From assembly GCF_010389155.1 (NCBI RefSeq), contig NC_057765.1, positions 21,222,270 to 21,286,269 on the forward strand: 64,000 bases of DNA, read 5' to 3'. The position numbers were made by a program, and so were the translations under genes. Shown piece by piece: positions 22,169 to 33,767 of the stretch. Every line of letters begins with the position of its first letter. The first letter of the stretch is position 1. This DNA is from Erigeron canadensis. Its lineage: Eukaryota; Streptophyta; Magnoliopsida; Asterales; Asteraceae. A model generated the notes under the pieces. That model ran no database searches. It was not told the origin of the DNA and saw only the letters and a list, made by a program, of their open reading frames with translations.

Positions 22169-22462
22169 AGCACACGGTAGTCTAGATTGGGTGAAAGCTA
22201 TGCAGGAAGAACTCAATCAATTTGAGAGGCTTCAAGTGTGGAGATTGGTTCCGAATCCTTACAGGAACAAAGAACCAATTAAAACCAAGTGGATCTTCAA
22301 GAACAAAAAGGATGAAAACAGAGTTGTTGTACGAAACAAAGCACGTTTGGTTGCAAAGAGATATTGTCAACAATATGGCATAAATTATGATGAGACGTTT
22401 GCCCCGGCATGTTGCACGAATCGAAGCAATACGTATGTTTCTTGCCTATGCTGCTTACAAGA
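22146..22462 (+). pseudogene. pol: D reverse transcriptase, N-terminal part
   Basis: It contains [14 protein letters not shown], then [21 protein letters not shown] and YDETFAPA, the conserved opening of copia RT. A small insertion near 22410 shifts the frame. The coding sequence stops at 22462, where the solo LTR begins, and resumes at 25339 with the catalytic palm region. Confidence 0.85.
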
Positions 22463-25338
22463 TGTAACACCCATCGTTTAAAAACCTGGATTTTGAAAAA
22501 CTTTGCCAAACGGCGTTTAAAATGTAGCGGAATAGATCACTTTAAAAATTGCCCCATCCGTAACGGATGGTACCTTTCATAAATGGTGTTACTAATGTGC
22601 ATCATCAAAACAATAAAAGTAAAATCCAAGTTATGGCACCAACATAAATGCCATCATTATTTCATGCATCATAAATCATAAATAAAGTAGCCAAACAATG
22701 GCTAAGAGGTGAAGTCTAAGCATTCAATGTCTAATGTTAATCTTCTTTATTACTTCTACCCATCTCACCGAGCTAATCTTTTCCTAGCTCAAGCTTGCTT
22801 ATCCTGAAGGCACAACATTTTCAAAAGAGCAAGTGTTAGCTAATAAATTAGCTAAGTAAGATAACATGATTTGAAAACATTTACCATTTCATAATATATT
22901 AACAAAAAAACGTGTCATAGGAGTTAATATCACATACATAGCATATAACACAATAGGGTCATCATATACCTAATGTGCCTAACTTTTCTTTCATATCTTT
23001 CTTTCATTACTTTATATCTTTGCCTAGACATAGGATAAGTGACTTATGTCACTTACATAGGGATGTGGGGTTGTGTGTAGGCGGTCATAGACCATACATG
23101 GAGTCCTCACACCCGACATGATGGGTAAACCATAAGGTGGTCCATCGGCGTCGTTAAGGAAAAACAATGTCTATCCAACTGAATAAATCGTTTATGCCTT
23201 TACGCATTGGTGGTTAGTTACTCCACCCGAAATATTCAAACATAACTATGCCACGGGAGGTATCATGATTCCCAAACCACGTGACCACGTACGCACTAGC
23301 TCCTTGGAACTAGCACGGGTTAAGCTTAACACAAGACTGTACATATGCTCGAGACTTATTAATTATATTAGCTTAGGCTAACTTTCACCTAAACTAATCA
23401 CATAAAATCATCTTTACTTTAGGGCCCTTAAACGTGCACGTGACATGGCAATCCTATTCATATGTCTAGTGACTAGGTGTTCAAGCCATGCAAACATTCA
23501 TATAATCATAGCATTAAATCATTTCATATCACATGCATATCATCATACCGTTAAAACATACATAACTTACTATTAATCATCAATGGTAATTATACATATC
23601 CCATGAGAACCTCCCATATAATCCCATAATCATAAAAACATGCAATTTTATTTATTTGGGGGATTTAACTTATAAAAACTATGTTTTGTTGTATCATCAT
23701 GTGATAAAAGATGTTATCTTACCTCAATCGAGTCCACAACAACTTTCAAATATTTTACCGTGCTTGATACGTACTCCCAACAACCTATAATGATTATAGA
23801 ATTAATAAACGAGGCTTAATTGACTTATAGTATCTATACGTGTCGCATGGACATTTACGCAACATTTCTAATATATCTCGAAAATATACTAATTGATGGC
23901 CGAATTCTTATCCACAAGAACAATAATTTATGTTTTAGACTTTCTCACTCTAATTTGCTAATTGTCTAGATACTTTAAACATAATAGTAAGTACAATTAA
24001 GATCTAATTAACTTTTAGTTAAATTAATTAATGATCCATGAGACTAGAAAGAGCTCATGACCACGTGATGTTCATGCCAACTCTTGAACAAAGTGATCTT
24101 GCAATTAAAACTAAATTTGCTTTACCATCAGTGCTATATATACATTTATAATTGTTTTAGATCTTGAACAAAATGTAAATATATTCACTACATGCATATT
24201 GGACTACACTATGCACTTTATCTTCGTCTTCCTCACGTATAAGTAAGCCACCATAACCGTAATGTTTAAACTTCTATTTTCTGATACTTAACCACAAAAC
24301 TTAATATTCGATATCTTTTTTTTTAGTACGTTTAGACTATGACTAAAGGTTATCGATCACGAGAACCTTTAGGAATTCTTCAAGCTCTAGCAGATGGTAC
24401 AAAATTAACCGATATAATGGTGTGAACTCGATGTAACAGTAGTTGTAACTATATCTTTTCCGATCTGACTATGCGTACTAGACTTGGCACAACAAATATT
24501 GGTTATTTCCATATTACGATATACATAAATTCTGTGATTAATGTTACTTATCGACCTATGAAACCACGTACTACTGAAACCCGAAAACTACTATTAAGTT
24601 TCGCACATACTCAAAACTTATAAATTCGCGTGACTTAAATCCCTTCGTACTGATATGTTAATAGAACCTAACACGCGTTAAGATGAAACTAGAAACCGAT
24701 GTTACCTTAGTGTGATGCGAAAACCTGAGTCGATGACGATAACGCAAGTGCAAGACCACGTACCACTTTTCCTTTTCTTCTTTCGCACAGATTCTTATTA
24801 TTATGGTTTCTAACTTTAGGGTTTTTTTATATTTGTTTTAGACTTGTAACAAGGAATAGGCTAACAAGAGTATTTATATCAATTGGAGCAAGAAACATCA
24901 CAGCCTTATGGACATTGATTTCGAGTTTGGGCTGGACTAATTATGGTATATGACATGCCGACTTATATGACTACGTACATTTTTTTTAATAAATCTCTAT
25001 GTATACTTTTGTTATTTGCATCATCTGGAAAAATAAATGCAAAAGTACATCACATGAGACTATCATCTATATATACATAATTACATATGATATAGGCTAT
25101 ATCACTTTTAGAACCTAATACTTCTATCGGGAATACATGTCGACATAACAAATACATGTTAATATATAACGTCACTTTAATAATTTATTTTAATCTTTGT
25201 TAAATATATTTGTCATGGTCATATTAATCGCATAATAACTATTCACCTAATTTATTTAAGGCACATAAACTTGACGAACCCTAACGTTAACTAACGGAAT
25301 AGTCAAATAGTCAAACTTAAAAAGTTTGGGATGTTACA
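22463..25338. mobile_element. Solo LTR (2,876 bp) inserted in D reverse transcriptase
   Basis: The block starts TGTAACACCC and ends GGATGTTACA and is flanked by a perfect 5-bp duplication, CAAGA (22458-22462 and 25339-25343). Removing it rejoins copia RT coding sequence. It has no gag or pol and no internal LTR pair, so it is best read as a solo LTR left by recombination between the LTRs of a Ty3 element. By its ends (revcomp GATGGGTGTTACA, compare A's GGGGTGTTACA) its sense strand is probably minus. It contains no supportable gene. Confidence 0.87.
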
Positions 25339-26128
25339 CAAGAACTTTACTATATATCAAATGGATGTCAAAACAGCATTTTTGAACGGAGTTCTCATAG
25401 AAGAGGTCTATGTTGAACAACCAGAAGGTTTTGTGAACTCTGCACATCAAAATTTTGTCTATAGGTTAGATAAGGCATTGTATGGTTTGAAACAAGCTCC
25501 TCGTGCCTGGTATGACGCTCTCGTTGCTTTTCTCTTGAAATCTGGGTTTAACAAAGGTTCCATTGATACTACCTTGTTCATTAAACGACAAGGTAGTGAC
25601 ATTATTTTAATCCAGATCTATGTTGATGATATAATTTTTGGGTCGACTAACCCTAAGTAATGCAAGAATTTTTTTGCACTAATGATTAGCAATTTTGAAA
25701 TGAGCATGATGGGTGAATTAAACTTTTTCCTTGGTCTTCAAGTCAAACAGTTGTCCAATGGTACATTTATTTGTTAAAATAAATATATTCTTGACATGTT
25801 GAAAAAGTTTGATATGTTAAATTGCCAACCAATTGGAACACCCATGGACACTTGAACAAAAATTCATGCGGATTTAAATGGTAAATCTTATGATCAAAAG
25901 AAATATCACAGTATGATAGGGTCACTCATGTATTTAACTACCAGTCACCCGGATATTATGTTTTCCACATGTATGTTTGCAAGGTACCAGGCCAATCCCA
26001 AAGAAAGTCATTTTCATGTCGTCAAACGGATTTTTCGTTACCTTAAAGGCACAATGAACCTTGGTTTGTGGTATCCAAAGGATACCGGCTTTCAATTAGT
26101 TGCATACTCGGATGTTGACACCATGTAG
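25339..26128 (+). pseudogene. pol: D reverse transcriptase, catalytic part
   Basis: Reading resumes with [12 protein letters not shown] (first catalytic Asp), then [12 protein letters not shown] and [10 protein letters not shown], which holds the second and third catalytic Asp (about 25620-25635). A TAA at 25658-25660 follows, further stops fall in the connection region, and the frame 25913-26128 reads MIGSLMYLTTSHPDI ... IFRYLKGTMNLGLWYPK. Both catalytic motifs are intact, but the frame is not. Confidence 0.87.
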
Positions 26129-26560
26129 GTTGTAAGTTGGATCAAAATAGTACTTCGGGAAGTGTACAGTTTTTAGGGGATAGGTTGGTAAGTTGGTCTT
26201 CAAAAAAGCAGAACTATGTATCCACATCTACTACAAAAGCTGAATATGTTGCTGCAGCTAGCTGTTATTCACAAGTTCTATGGATGAAGACATAATTAAC
26301 TGATTATGAATTTCAGTTTGAAAGAATTCCCATCTATTGTGACTCCAAGAGTGCCATTGCAATATCCTGCAATTCAGTTCAACATACAAAAACCAAGCAC
26401 ATAGATGTTCGGTACCATTTTATTAAAAATCATGTTGAGAAAGGTAACATCGAACTCTATTTTGTCCCTACTGACTACCAGTTGGCAGACCTCTTCACTA
26501 AACCACTGGATGAACAAAGGTTCAATTTTCTAAAACCAAACTTGGAATGCTTGATTTACA
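26119..26560 (+). pseudogene. pol: D RNase H
   Basis: A one-base shift near 26113 puts this in a new frame. It shows SWSSKKQNYVSTST, AEYVAAASC, IPIYCDSKSAIAIS, KHIDVRYHFIK and LADLFTKPLDEQRF, the copia RNase H end. A TAA falls after WMKT. It would remove RNA from the RNA:DNA hybrid during replication. Confidence 0.82.
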
Positions 26561-27483
26561 AACTTAATTGCTTTCATGCTATGTATTCTATGTTCATTCT
26601 CTGTTTCAAACATTGATGTGTTCTACTTGTTACTACATGCAATGTTTGAGGGGGAGAAAAAGTGGTAGAATGCATGATTTTAGGGGGAGTTTGTAAATTA
26701 ATTTTTCTCTTATATGCTTAATTCGAGGGGGAGCATGTAAATGCAGGTAAATATTTGTGTTTTTGTTATTTGTTATGTTGTGTTTATATTTTACTTCTAT
26801 TTGTGTGTTTGTTCTAAAATTGGAAAACCAAATACAAAATTAGAAAAGATAAAAAGACAAAAGAATTTTTTTTATGTTTTCATTTTATTTTATTTTATGT
26901 TATTTTTTTTAAAAAATTTCTTTTTTCTTTAAGCCCTATAATTTTTTTTTGTTAAATACCCAAAAAGATCTTAAGTCAAAGTGTTTTGCTAAGCCCACAA
27001 GTTTTGAAAAGCCCATTAGACAAAATCCGGGTAGACACGCGGGTCATACCTAGACCCGCGACCCGAAACTGATGGTTAAAAGGAAAAAGAAAATGGGCGG
27101 GCCTCATTTATTTTCGTTCAAATTCAAATCATTTTGTTTTTGTTTGTCTCACTCAAAAGCCGATCACTTCATCAAAGGATCATGTTTTTGTATCTTTGAT
27201 TTGGGTTGTCTCTCAAGAGGGTTGTGATTTTAGTGTGATTCTAAGTCCATTTCTTCTCTTTTCATCAACAGATCATCGAGTTTTAAAGGTAGAAATTCTT
27301 GTTTCTTGTTTGTATACCAACTGTTTGATTTGTTGTATTGTTTGATGAACTTAAATGCATGATTAAGGTGTCTACTTAATAATCATCCGTTTTTGATGCT
27401 TTAATTTACATGATTGGAATGTTCTGGGTTGGGATTTGAAGGTTTGGGTGAATTCTGGAAATTGGTTTGATTTTGTTCTAAGT

Positions 27484-28513
27484 GCCGAAGTTTTAGCTCG
27501 GCGTCCTTAACAAGTGTCAACGATCATCTTCGTACCTTCATAATTTCTGGTCTTGTAAATATCCATCTTTAATAAAGGACGCCGAGATGTTTGCTCGGCA
27601 AACAAGTGTTTTCATACATCTCTTTCAAATGTTTTCAACTATATGCAGAGCTCTTTACTTGGCATACTGTAAAAGTGTTTCACCTGGCCGTCAAATCTTC
27701 ACAAGGGATAAATAACATGATCATATTAAATTGCCATTTGCCTAGGTTTTTGCTCGACAAACCATTGATTTCTCAAAACCCATCCAAAGGATATCAAATT
27801 TGTGCAGAGCTTTGAACTCGACTATCTTCAGGTTTTCATGAAAAATTTTCCACAGTACCAAATTTCTCATTTGCAGAGCATTTTGCTCAGCAAATCAATA
27901 TAGATCTTTTTTAAAATACCTTATTTGCAGAACTTTGTACTTGAATTCCTTCATGTGATTTCCTTGAAATAATTTTCAAAAGTTTTTCTTGAATAAAGTT
28001 GTTTGTAGAGCTCTAAGCTCGACAAAAAACACATTTTACATGAAATTTTTTCTAAGTCCTTTGAACCATTTGCAGAGCAATGAGCTCGGCAAACTATAAT
28101 TTCCTTGAAAAAGTTTCTAAGTCATATTTTTCAAATCATACTATTTGCAGAGTATTTTGCTCAGCAAACAGTTAAAGTCTCTCAAAAATGACTTGAAACC
28201 AATTTTTCCTTGAAATGATTCTTTAACTTTTGGCAACAGTCTTGTTGTTCAAATCAAAGGATCTTTCATACATTTCCATGAAGTCAAGTTGAATTAAATT
28301 ATTTGCCGAAGTTGCTCGACATTCACTAGACTTCATACACTTTGCAAAACTGATGGTTTAACCTTACATTTCTTCTATTTGCCGAGATTTAAGCTCGGCA
28401 AATATATAACAAGATCTCAATTGTTGCCAAAATCAATTTTTCCATAGAGTATTTTTCTGGGCAACATGTTTCTCCAAAACATGTTGTTTGCTGAGATTTC
28501 AGCTCGGCAAACA
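27484..28513 (+). repeat. Array of about 14 small hairpins (TTTGC-GAG / CTC-GCAAA)
   Basis: Inverted repeats of about 19-29 bp occur at 27484, 27581, 27642, 27737 (weak), 27803 (weak), 27869, 27923 (weak), 28002, 28069, 28144, 28229 (degenerate), 28302 (weak), 28376 and 28485. Spacings are mostly 55-110 bp. The best, at 28376-28404, is an 11-bp perfect stem (TATTTGCCGAG and its complement) with a 7-base loop. Arms vary together: TTTGT with ACAAA at 28002, TTTGC with GCAAA elsewhere. A separate perfect 10-bp inverted repeat lies at 28462-28486. Confidence 0.75.
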
Positions 28514-28633
28514 CATGAAATCAAAATTTTACTTTGTGTTTTTCTTATGTCTTTCTTTACTTAGTATGTGTCAACTGTGTTTTGCATAAATGCTTGTATA
28601 TATGTGTTATATGTGTGTACATTTATAGTTTTC

Positions 28634-28793
28634 ATGAGTATTAGGGTAATTAAACGCCTTTGTGTACTACCTTTGTTATCTTATCTTTCAATACTTATGT
28701 GATTCTATAAATTATCATGTTTCTTATATATATATATATTAGGGTGAGAAGCAAGGTATCGAACGCCTTTGTGTTTTACCTTTGTTGTCTCAT
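28634..28793 (+). repeat. Pair of stem-loops with AACGCCTTTGTG loop in D
   Basis: Copy 1 spans 28634-28684 (ATGAG/CTTAT, inner GGTA/TACC, loop TTAAACGCCTTTGTGTAC). Copy 2 spans 28744-28793 (GTGAGA/TCTCAT, inner AAGGTA/TACCTT, loop ATCGAACGCCTTTGTGTT). Outer arms can be added: TTTATAG/CTATAAA around copy 1, and ATGTTTC/GAAACAT plus AT-rich arms around copy 2. They lie 156-315 bp before the extra ORF. F has the same tandem pair. Confidence 0.7.
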
Positions 28794-28948
28794 ACTTAAT
28801 ATATGTATGAAACATTGTTTTTGTGAAAATAATGTGTCTAAGTTGTTCTAATATATATATTTCTTTGTGTGGTGTCTAAAGTTGTTTTTCCAGGTCAAAT
28901 GTTGGTCAATTTGTTTTTCTTTCAGGTTTTTCTTAAAATTATAAAAAG

Positions 28949-30127
28949 ATGACAATGTTTGAAGAACGTGCCTCAATGAAGATGCAAGCTAATCAAGCTT
29001 TACATATACCATTTGCATCCAAATTCCCGGTCATAAATGAGATTCTTAATAACCATCCATTGAATATAGCTCTCACTAATGGTGCTATAGTTCCAGAGAA
29101 GTATGTCTTCGATTTGTGGGAATCTATTGAATACACAAAAGCCGATAAGAGAAGGAAATCTGAAGACTACTTTCCGTACACCTTAGAATCAGATGGAAAG
29201 TATTATCTGTGCAAGTTTAACTTGGAGCAGTTCAGATCTATCTTGGGGTTTCTTGAACGAGAAGAATATGAAGAACTACCATCTGTAGAAGAGATGTTGG
29301 CTGCAATTCAAACCCTAGGATATGAAGAAGAATTGGGATCTTTGAGAGATTTCAAGAGAATGAATGGAGCTACCTTATGGCATACTATGTATAATGTCTT
29401 GAGCACATGCTTGATGCCTTCTCAGAAAGGAATTGATGCTATGACAAAACATTCTTTGTCATTATACTATCCAGTCACTCACAATGTGGAGTATGACTAT
29501 GCTAAGATTGTCTGGGAAAAGATGGCTCAAGTTGTTAAAGGCAAAGACAAACAATATAAGAAATACAGCTTCAAATTGTTGATTGAAGATATTCTTGATT
29601 CCACGGATGTAATTCCAAAACTTGATGACAGCTTCAAATGTGTCATTGCCATGTACAAGTCAAACATCAGAGGCACTGGCAGTAAGATTGCTAAACCATT
29701 TCCTGTTCCACCATTTTTGCTAAATCTTGTACCGGCTAACAGTCCCCATCTTAGGACGTATAGAGAGTGGTTAGACACAGTTATGGGGTCTGAAAGCCGA
29801 CAGACTCCTACCCAAACAGAGCATAGGTCGCCAAGTGAGGGTCTTAGGAGCTTAAAAAGAAAAAGAGGGGATAGTGGAGAGGGGACTGTTGAGCCACAAA
29901 GAAGAAAAAAAAAAGAGTATCATTTGAATCTCCCATCACACCAAATATCTCATCTTCTCAAACAACACCACCACCATCACAATCAACACCATCAATACCA
30001 ACAACACCCTCTACACTACTTCCTTCTATTTCTTCTCCAATTCCACCAATTCTTTCTCCACCGTAATTATCAACAATTCTTGAACCAACATCACATATTC
30101 CTCCTCCAATTTCTAGGAGAAGATTAA
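28949..30127 (+). pseudogene. D extra ORF: N-terminal globular domain
   Basis: The frame starts at ATG 28949 just after the spacer. Residues 1-290 form a globular domain with HIPFASKFPVINEILNNHPL, FNLEQFRSILGF and LWHTMYNVLSTCLMPSQKG. A weakly similar layout is seen in the K ORF at 38425-39399. The His-rich tail (about residues 340-370) is an artefact: a run of ten A at about 29908-29917 shifts the frame, and the other frame reads a Ser/Pro/Thr-rich linker. The function is unknown. I recognise the position and type as the additional ORF of composite-family SIRE-type copia elements. No membrane segment or enzyme motif is seen. Confidence 0.65.
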
Positions 30128-31454
30128 AGATGCAAGCTAGAAGGATTAAATCTAAATCTGGTTTGTTAAAGATCACTAAGAAGAAGCACAAGAAGAAACA
30201 TTCTGCTTCATCCTCTAGCTTGCAGAGATAGGAGTCGGGTACAGTTGATATTGATCAATCTTTTGGTACCTCGACGGATTTTGATAATGAACATATCACA
30301 CAAACCATTGAGAGTGTGATATCGGATGTTCATTCTAAGGATCAGGGCATTGGAGATGAAGTTGTGCCGGAGGAACAAGGAGGGAATGAGGGAGGAGTTG
30401 AAAATACCAAAGAGGTTGAAAGGTCCGGGCTAGGACAAGGGCATAAAGAAAATGTTAGCCCTCCAATAGTTGAAACAAATGAGTCTAGCCGGGATGACAA
30501 CCCTAGGGTAGGACTCGAGAGCTCCCCACTCTTGCATGCACAAAACTCTCCTAACCATTCTGACTCCTCACAACAGGAGTTAGTCTCACAAATGCAGGGG
30601 GAACAACCACGCTCGCCACACTCTCCTCATTTGGAGGATGAGAGTGTTGAAATCAGAGAGGACCAACCCCACCTCTCACCTTCAGTTCATGCATTTGAGT
30701 CTAGATCACTTAGGGACACGGACTTGCAAGCTCAGTTTAGTACTGATGCTGGAACAAGCGAAAAGGGACCCACTTTTTGTGACCCTCTAGGACAGCTTGG
30801 AAGTCCTACCTTAGCTAACATCATGCCAGCTTTAGCCACAGGCAATAATCCTCAAATAGAGACTGAGAGACAATATGAACGCCAAGGTGACACTGTTGTT
30901 TCTCAGGATCAACCTGAGACTGTATTAACGGGCATTCTTAGTGACCCCGGTGTTGTTAGTGGTGTTGCCCAACAACAAGTCCTTGACAGTGATTTATCAC
31001 AGTCTAGGACACAACTTGATTCTGGTTGTGAAGCCAATGAATCTGAAACTGATGGTGAGGGTCTAACCCGACGATCTGCAGGAAATCCTGATATAGCTTC
31101 AGCTGGTTTAGGTCACACCATAAGTGTGCCAACAACCTCCACGTTGGTCACACCATCATTTCAAACACCAACACCAATTCAAACAACACAAACACCCCAA
31201 AAAACTTTATCAACTTCTAACCAACAAGAAAAGATGATACATGCAATCATTTATTACAAATCTTGAGGTCTGAAGGTAATAGGATTAACATGATTGATAG
31301 GGGAGTGTTGAATGCCTTGGGGTTGAGAGATAGAGAGCTTGAGCATGCACGTCAAGTCCAAGCTTTGAAAGAGCAAGTACAAACTTGGAAGGCTGAATAT
31401 GATGCAAAACTTCCTGCTTTTGAGCTAAGATTGATTGCTCTAGAGTCTTGCTGA
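30128..31454 (+). pseudogene. D extra ORF: disordered middle and coiled coil
   Basis: In the shifted frame there is first a basic stretch (about 30118-30230, KMQARRIKSK, KKKHKKKH) ended by a TAG, then an open region 30316-31266 rich in Gln, Ser, Glu, Asp and Pro with no domain signature, likely disordered. A further shift near 31240 leads to 31263-31454, with LRDRELEHARQVQALKEQVQ, a clear coiled-coil heptad pattern, ending at TGA 31452-31454. The basic patch could be a nuclear localisation signal (inference). The order basic patch, disordered acidic region, coiled coil parallels E0 and K. Confidence 0.6.
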
Positions 31455-33148
31455 CCGGCCTCAGCTTCTACGATACGGGATGATCCTGATTCAGATGATC
31501 ACCCCAAGGGGGAGAACCAAGGAGATGGTCAAGCCAATGTTGTTAATACTATGGCAAGAATTGAAGAAACTAGTGTTGATGTAAAGATGGGGGAAAGAAA
31601 TGAAGGTGGAAATGAAGAAGGGATTGAAGATTAGCTGAATGTAGAGCTAAGTCTGATGAAATGTGGACAGAGCTTGGTCTGAATGTTGAAGAAGTTGAGA
31701 ATGCTGAATACAGGGATGAAATAAGAAAAAGATTAGAAGATGTATTTGGAATGGGAGAGATTGAAGGGGAAGAAGAAAAAGAGATTTTTGATGAAGACAC
31801 TGTTGATGAGGAGTTAATTGAATTTGCTAAAAGAGAGCCTGACGCAGAAGCAATTAAAGACAACATTGTGTTGAGTGTTCTGAAATTTGTTGAGACTAGT
31901 CCTTCAGGTAGAAATGAAGCTGAAGAGTCAGCAATTCCGTCTGTGTCAACTCCGAAGCAATATTCATTCAATGATTTTGAAGGGTTTGATGAGCTGAGAA
32001 AAACTCCTTAAGCCGTTTCTCAAGATTTCAAGAAGTCAACCTTTAAACAAGTGTTAAGAGAAGCGATCATATCTGAAGAAGAACCACTTCGTGACTACTT
32101 CCCTACAGAACTAACTGAAGAACAATGAAACTTCGTGAATAAGGGGTACTTTCTCAGAGATCAAGCTAGAATGGTTGCACTTGGCATTAAGCCAAAGCAA
32201 GCTGCAATTAAGTTAAGATTTTTGGAGGAAAGAGCATTTCCGATCTTCTGCGGAGCTACTAAGGTTGTCAAAGTAGGAAGACCAGAATTTGTCGCTATGT
32301 ACAAGTTTAAGAATCCAAAACAAGTTGAAGAATACAGATCTCTCCTTAAACTTGCTGATAGCTACAATCCAAATATTCTTGAAGATCAGAGGAAGTTCAG
32401 GATTGTGGTGCTGATCAGAGTGATCTTGATTAGAAAAACTCATATGTCTAAACCTTGTTTTCATGTCAAGAGAGAAAATGGCTTGATATACAGATTCAAT
32501 GAAGCTCACTTCAAACTTTTACCTGTTGATGACATAATTTTCCTTTACAACCACTATGTGAATGCCATTCAAAGGTATCGAGAAGATCTTATTGCTTTTG
32601 ATGCAGTGAAGAGATACATGTCCAGTGTTATTCAACATGCATCATTGGAAGATTTTCAAATCGGATTTGAGTTGGTTAAGAGGAATATTAATGTTCCGTA
32701 TCCAAATCAAAGTCTTTACACAGAAGATATAGAAACGCTGAATATTGGTCATGTTCTCGAGAAACCAACACTTGGAGTAATTTTTCATAACAGCAGAAAG
32801 AAGAAGATTTTTGTTAAAATGTGAGACCTTGCTTCATACTCTGATGGAACCCTGGAATTTTGTAAAAATGTGCTATTATGCTTATCTGAAGATGAAAAGT
32901 TTGATCAAAAGAAAGCTCTGCTTGATAAGGTAATCACCAAGATTGATAAGAGACTGGGTTTCAGAGAGAGTATCAGAATGATAAGGGAGGCAAAGAATGT
33001 TAAGAAGTCCAAGTATGTTGAGCGAATAAGGGGAGGATGTTGGATCAAGTATGAACCTAGTAATGTTTTAGGACCACATAATATTCCACCTAAAGACTAT
33101 GAAGCAAACATGGTGGTCCCCGAAGATAAACCTGAAGCTGACAACTAG
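31455..33148 (+). pseudogene. D extra ORF: acidic linker and C-terminal domain
   Basis: After the TGA, an acidic stretch reads to TAG 31632-31634, then a frameshift, then one frame from 31661 to 33148 interrupted by TAA 32009-32011, TGA 32126-32128 and TGA 32822-32824. Residues from 32135 form a globular, Lys/Arg-rich domain (NKGYFLRDQARMVALGIK, FKNPKQVEEYRSLL, YNHYVNAIQRYREDLI). The end (33148) lies 84 bp before the polypurine tract, so this is the last ORF of the element. The function is unknown; E0 and K have comparable C-terminal domains. Confidence 0.6.
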
Positions 33149-33231
33149 TTCTAGCATCCAAACGAAAACTGACCAAATACTCGAGCATAAAGACTGTTGA
33201 CTCTCGGATACATTTTGACAAATCACTACTA

Positions 33232-33516
33232 AAGGGGAGATGGTTAGAAATATAATTTCTAATATTTGATTTGTATTTTCATACTGCTTTATACTTGTTT
33301 GTATTTTCATAAGTGTGGAAGGGGGACTAGTGTAAATTGTATAGAAGTATACAAAGCCCCCTCCATAGCTTAGTATTGTAACCTTAACACATTTCATTCA
33401 ATCCAATCTTTCAACACACACACACTTTCTCTCTCGACATATTACACATACTTACACACACGATCTCCATTAACACACGCTAAAACATGTACTTAAGCTC
33501 AATTATCATCATTACA
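33232..33516 (+). repeat. Polypurine tract and 3' LTR of element D
   Basis: AAAGGGGAGA (33231-33240) precedes an LTR beginning TGGTTAGAAAT at 33241. It has CA-rich 3' sequence like the H, F and G LTRs and probably ends at ATTACA (33516). An alternative end is GGTGTCACA at about 33593. No TATAAATA is present; TATA-like GTATAGAAGTATAC lies near 33340. The right boundary is uncertain because the partner LTR is outside the window. Confidence 0.55.
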
Positions 33517-33767
33517 CAAAGACTGGGTCAAACTAGGCTGGAACACCCCTAAGGGCGGTGTTCCCGGCGACTGGGCATTTTCAAGGTGTCACAATGACAT
33601 TTAACGCCTCATTTTTGATAGTGTAAGTTTCTTATTAAGCTATATGATAATAGGAGGCAAAAAACCTCCATTATATTAAATATTTTTATTGGACACTTGT
33701 TTAATAACATATATTATAATTGGACCTAAAAGCGGATCGTCCTAATAAATAATTTCTTTGGACATTA
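33517..33767. other. Short non-coding gap between D and the Helitron end
   Basis: No gene. An 8-bp inverted repeat GGAACACC/GGTGTTCC lies at about 33540-33563 and GGAGG/CCTCC at about 33654. It may be pre-insertion flank or the tail of the D LTR. Confidence 0.4.

Larger units (their letters stand above)
26561..28948 (+). other. Long spacer between pol and the extra ORF of D
   Basis: No coding frame is supported. Three GGGGGAG purine tracts lie at about 26650-26735. A block near 26985-27100 has AGCCCA words and CCCGCGACCCG, a promoter-like composition similar to 1690-1740. From 27484 to 28513 there is a spaced array of small hairpins, and at 28619-28820 a pair of larger stem-loops. The extra ORF begins at 28949. 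An internal promoter or splice acceptor for the extra ORF is possible but not shown. Confidence 0.6.
18404..33516 (+). mobile_element. Element D: degenerate SIRE/Maximus-type copia with extra ORF
   Basis: In order: gag remnant (18405-20071), protease (20258), integrase (20504-22168), RT split by a solo LTR (22146-26128), RNase H (26119-26560), a 2.4-kb spacer with hairpins (26561-28948), an extra ORF (28949-33148), a polypurine tract and an LTR (33232-33516). Integrase before RT is the copia order. The long spacer and extra ORF after pol are features of the SIRE/Maximus branch. Many stops and frameshifts show it is an old, dead copy. Its 5' LTR and gag start are not visible next to it, having been displaced by the H/E0/A nest. 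Confidence 0.85.
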
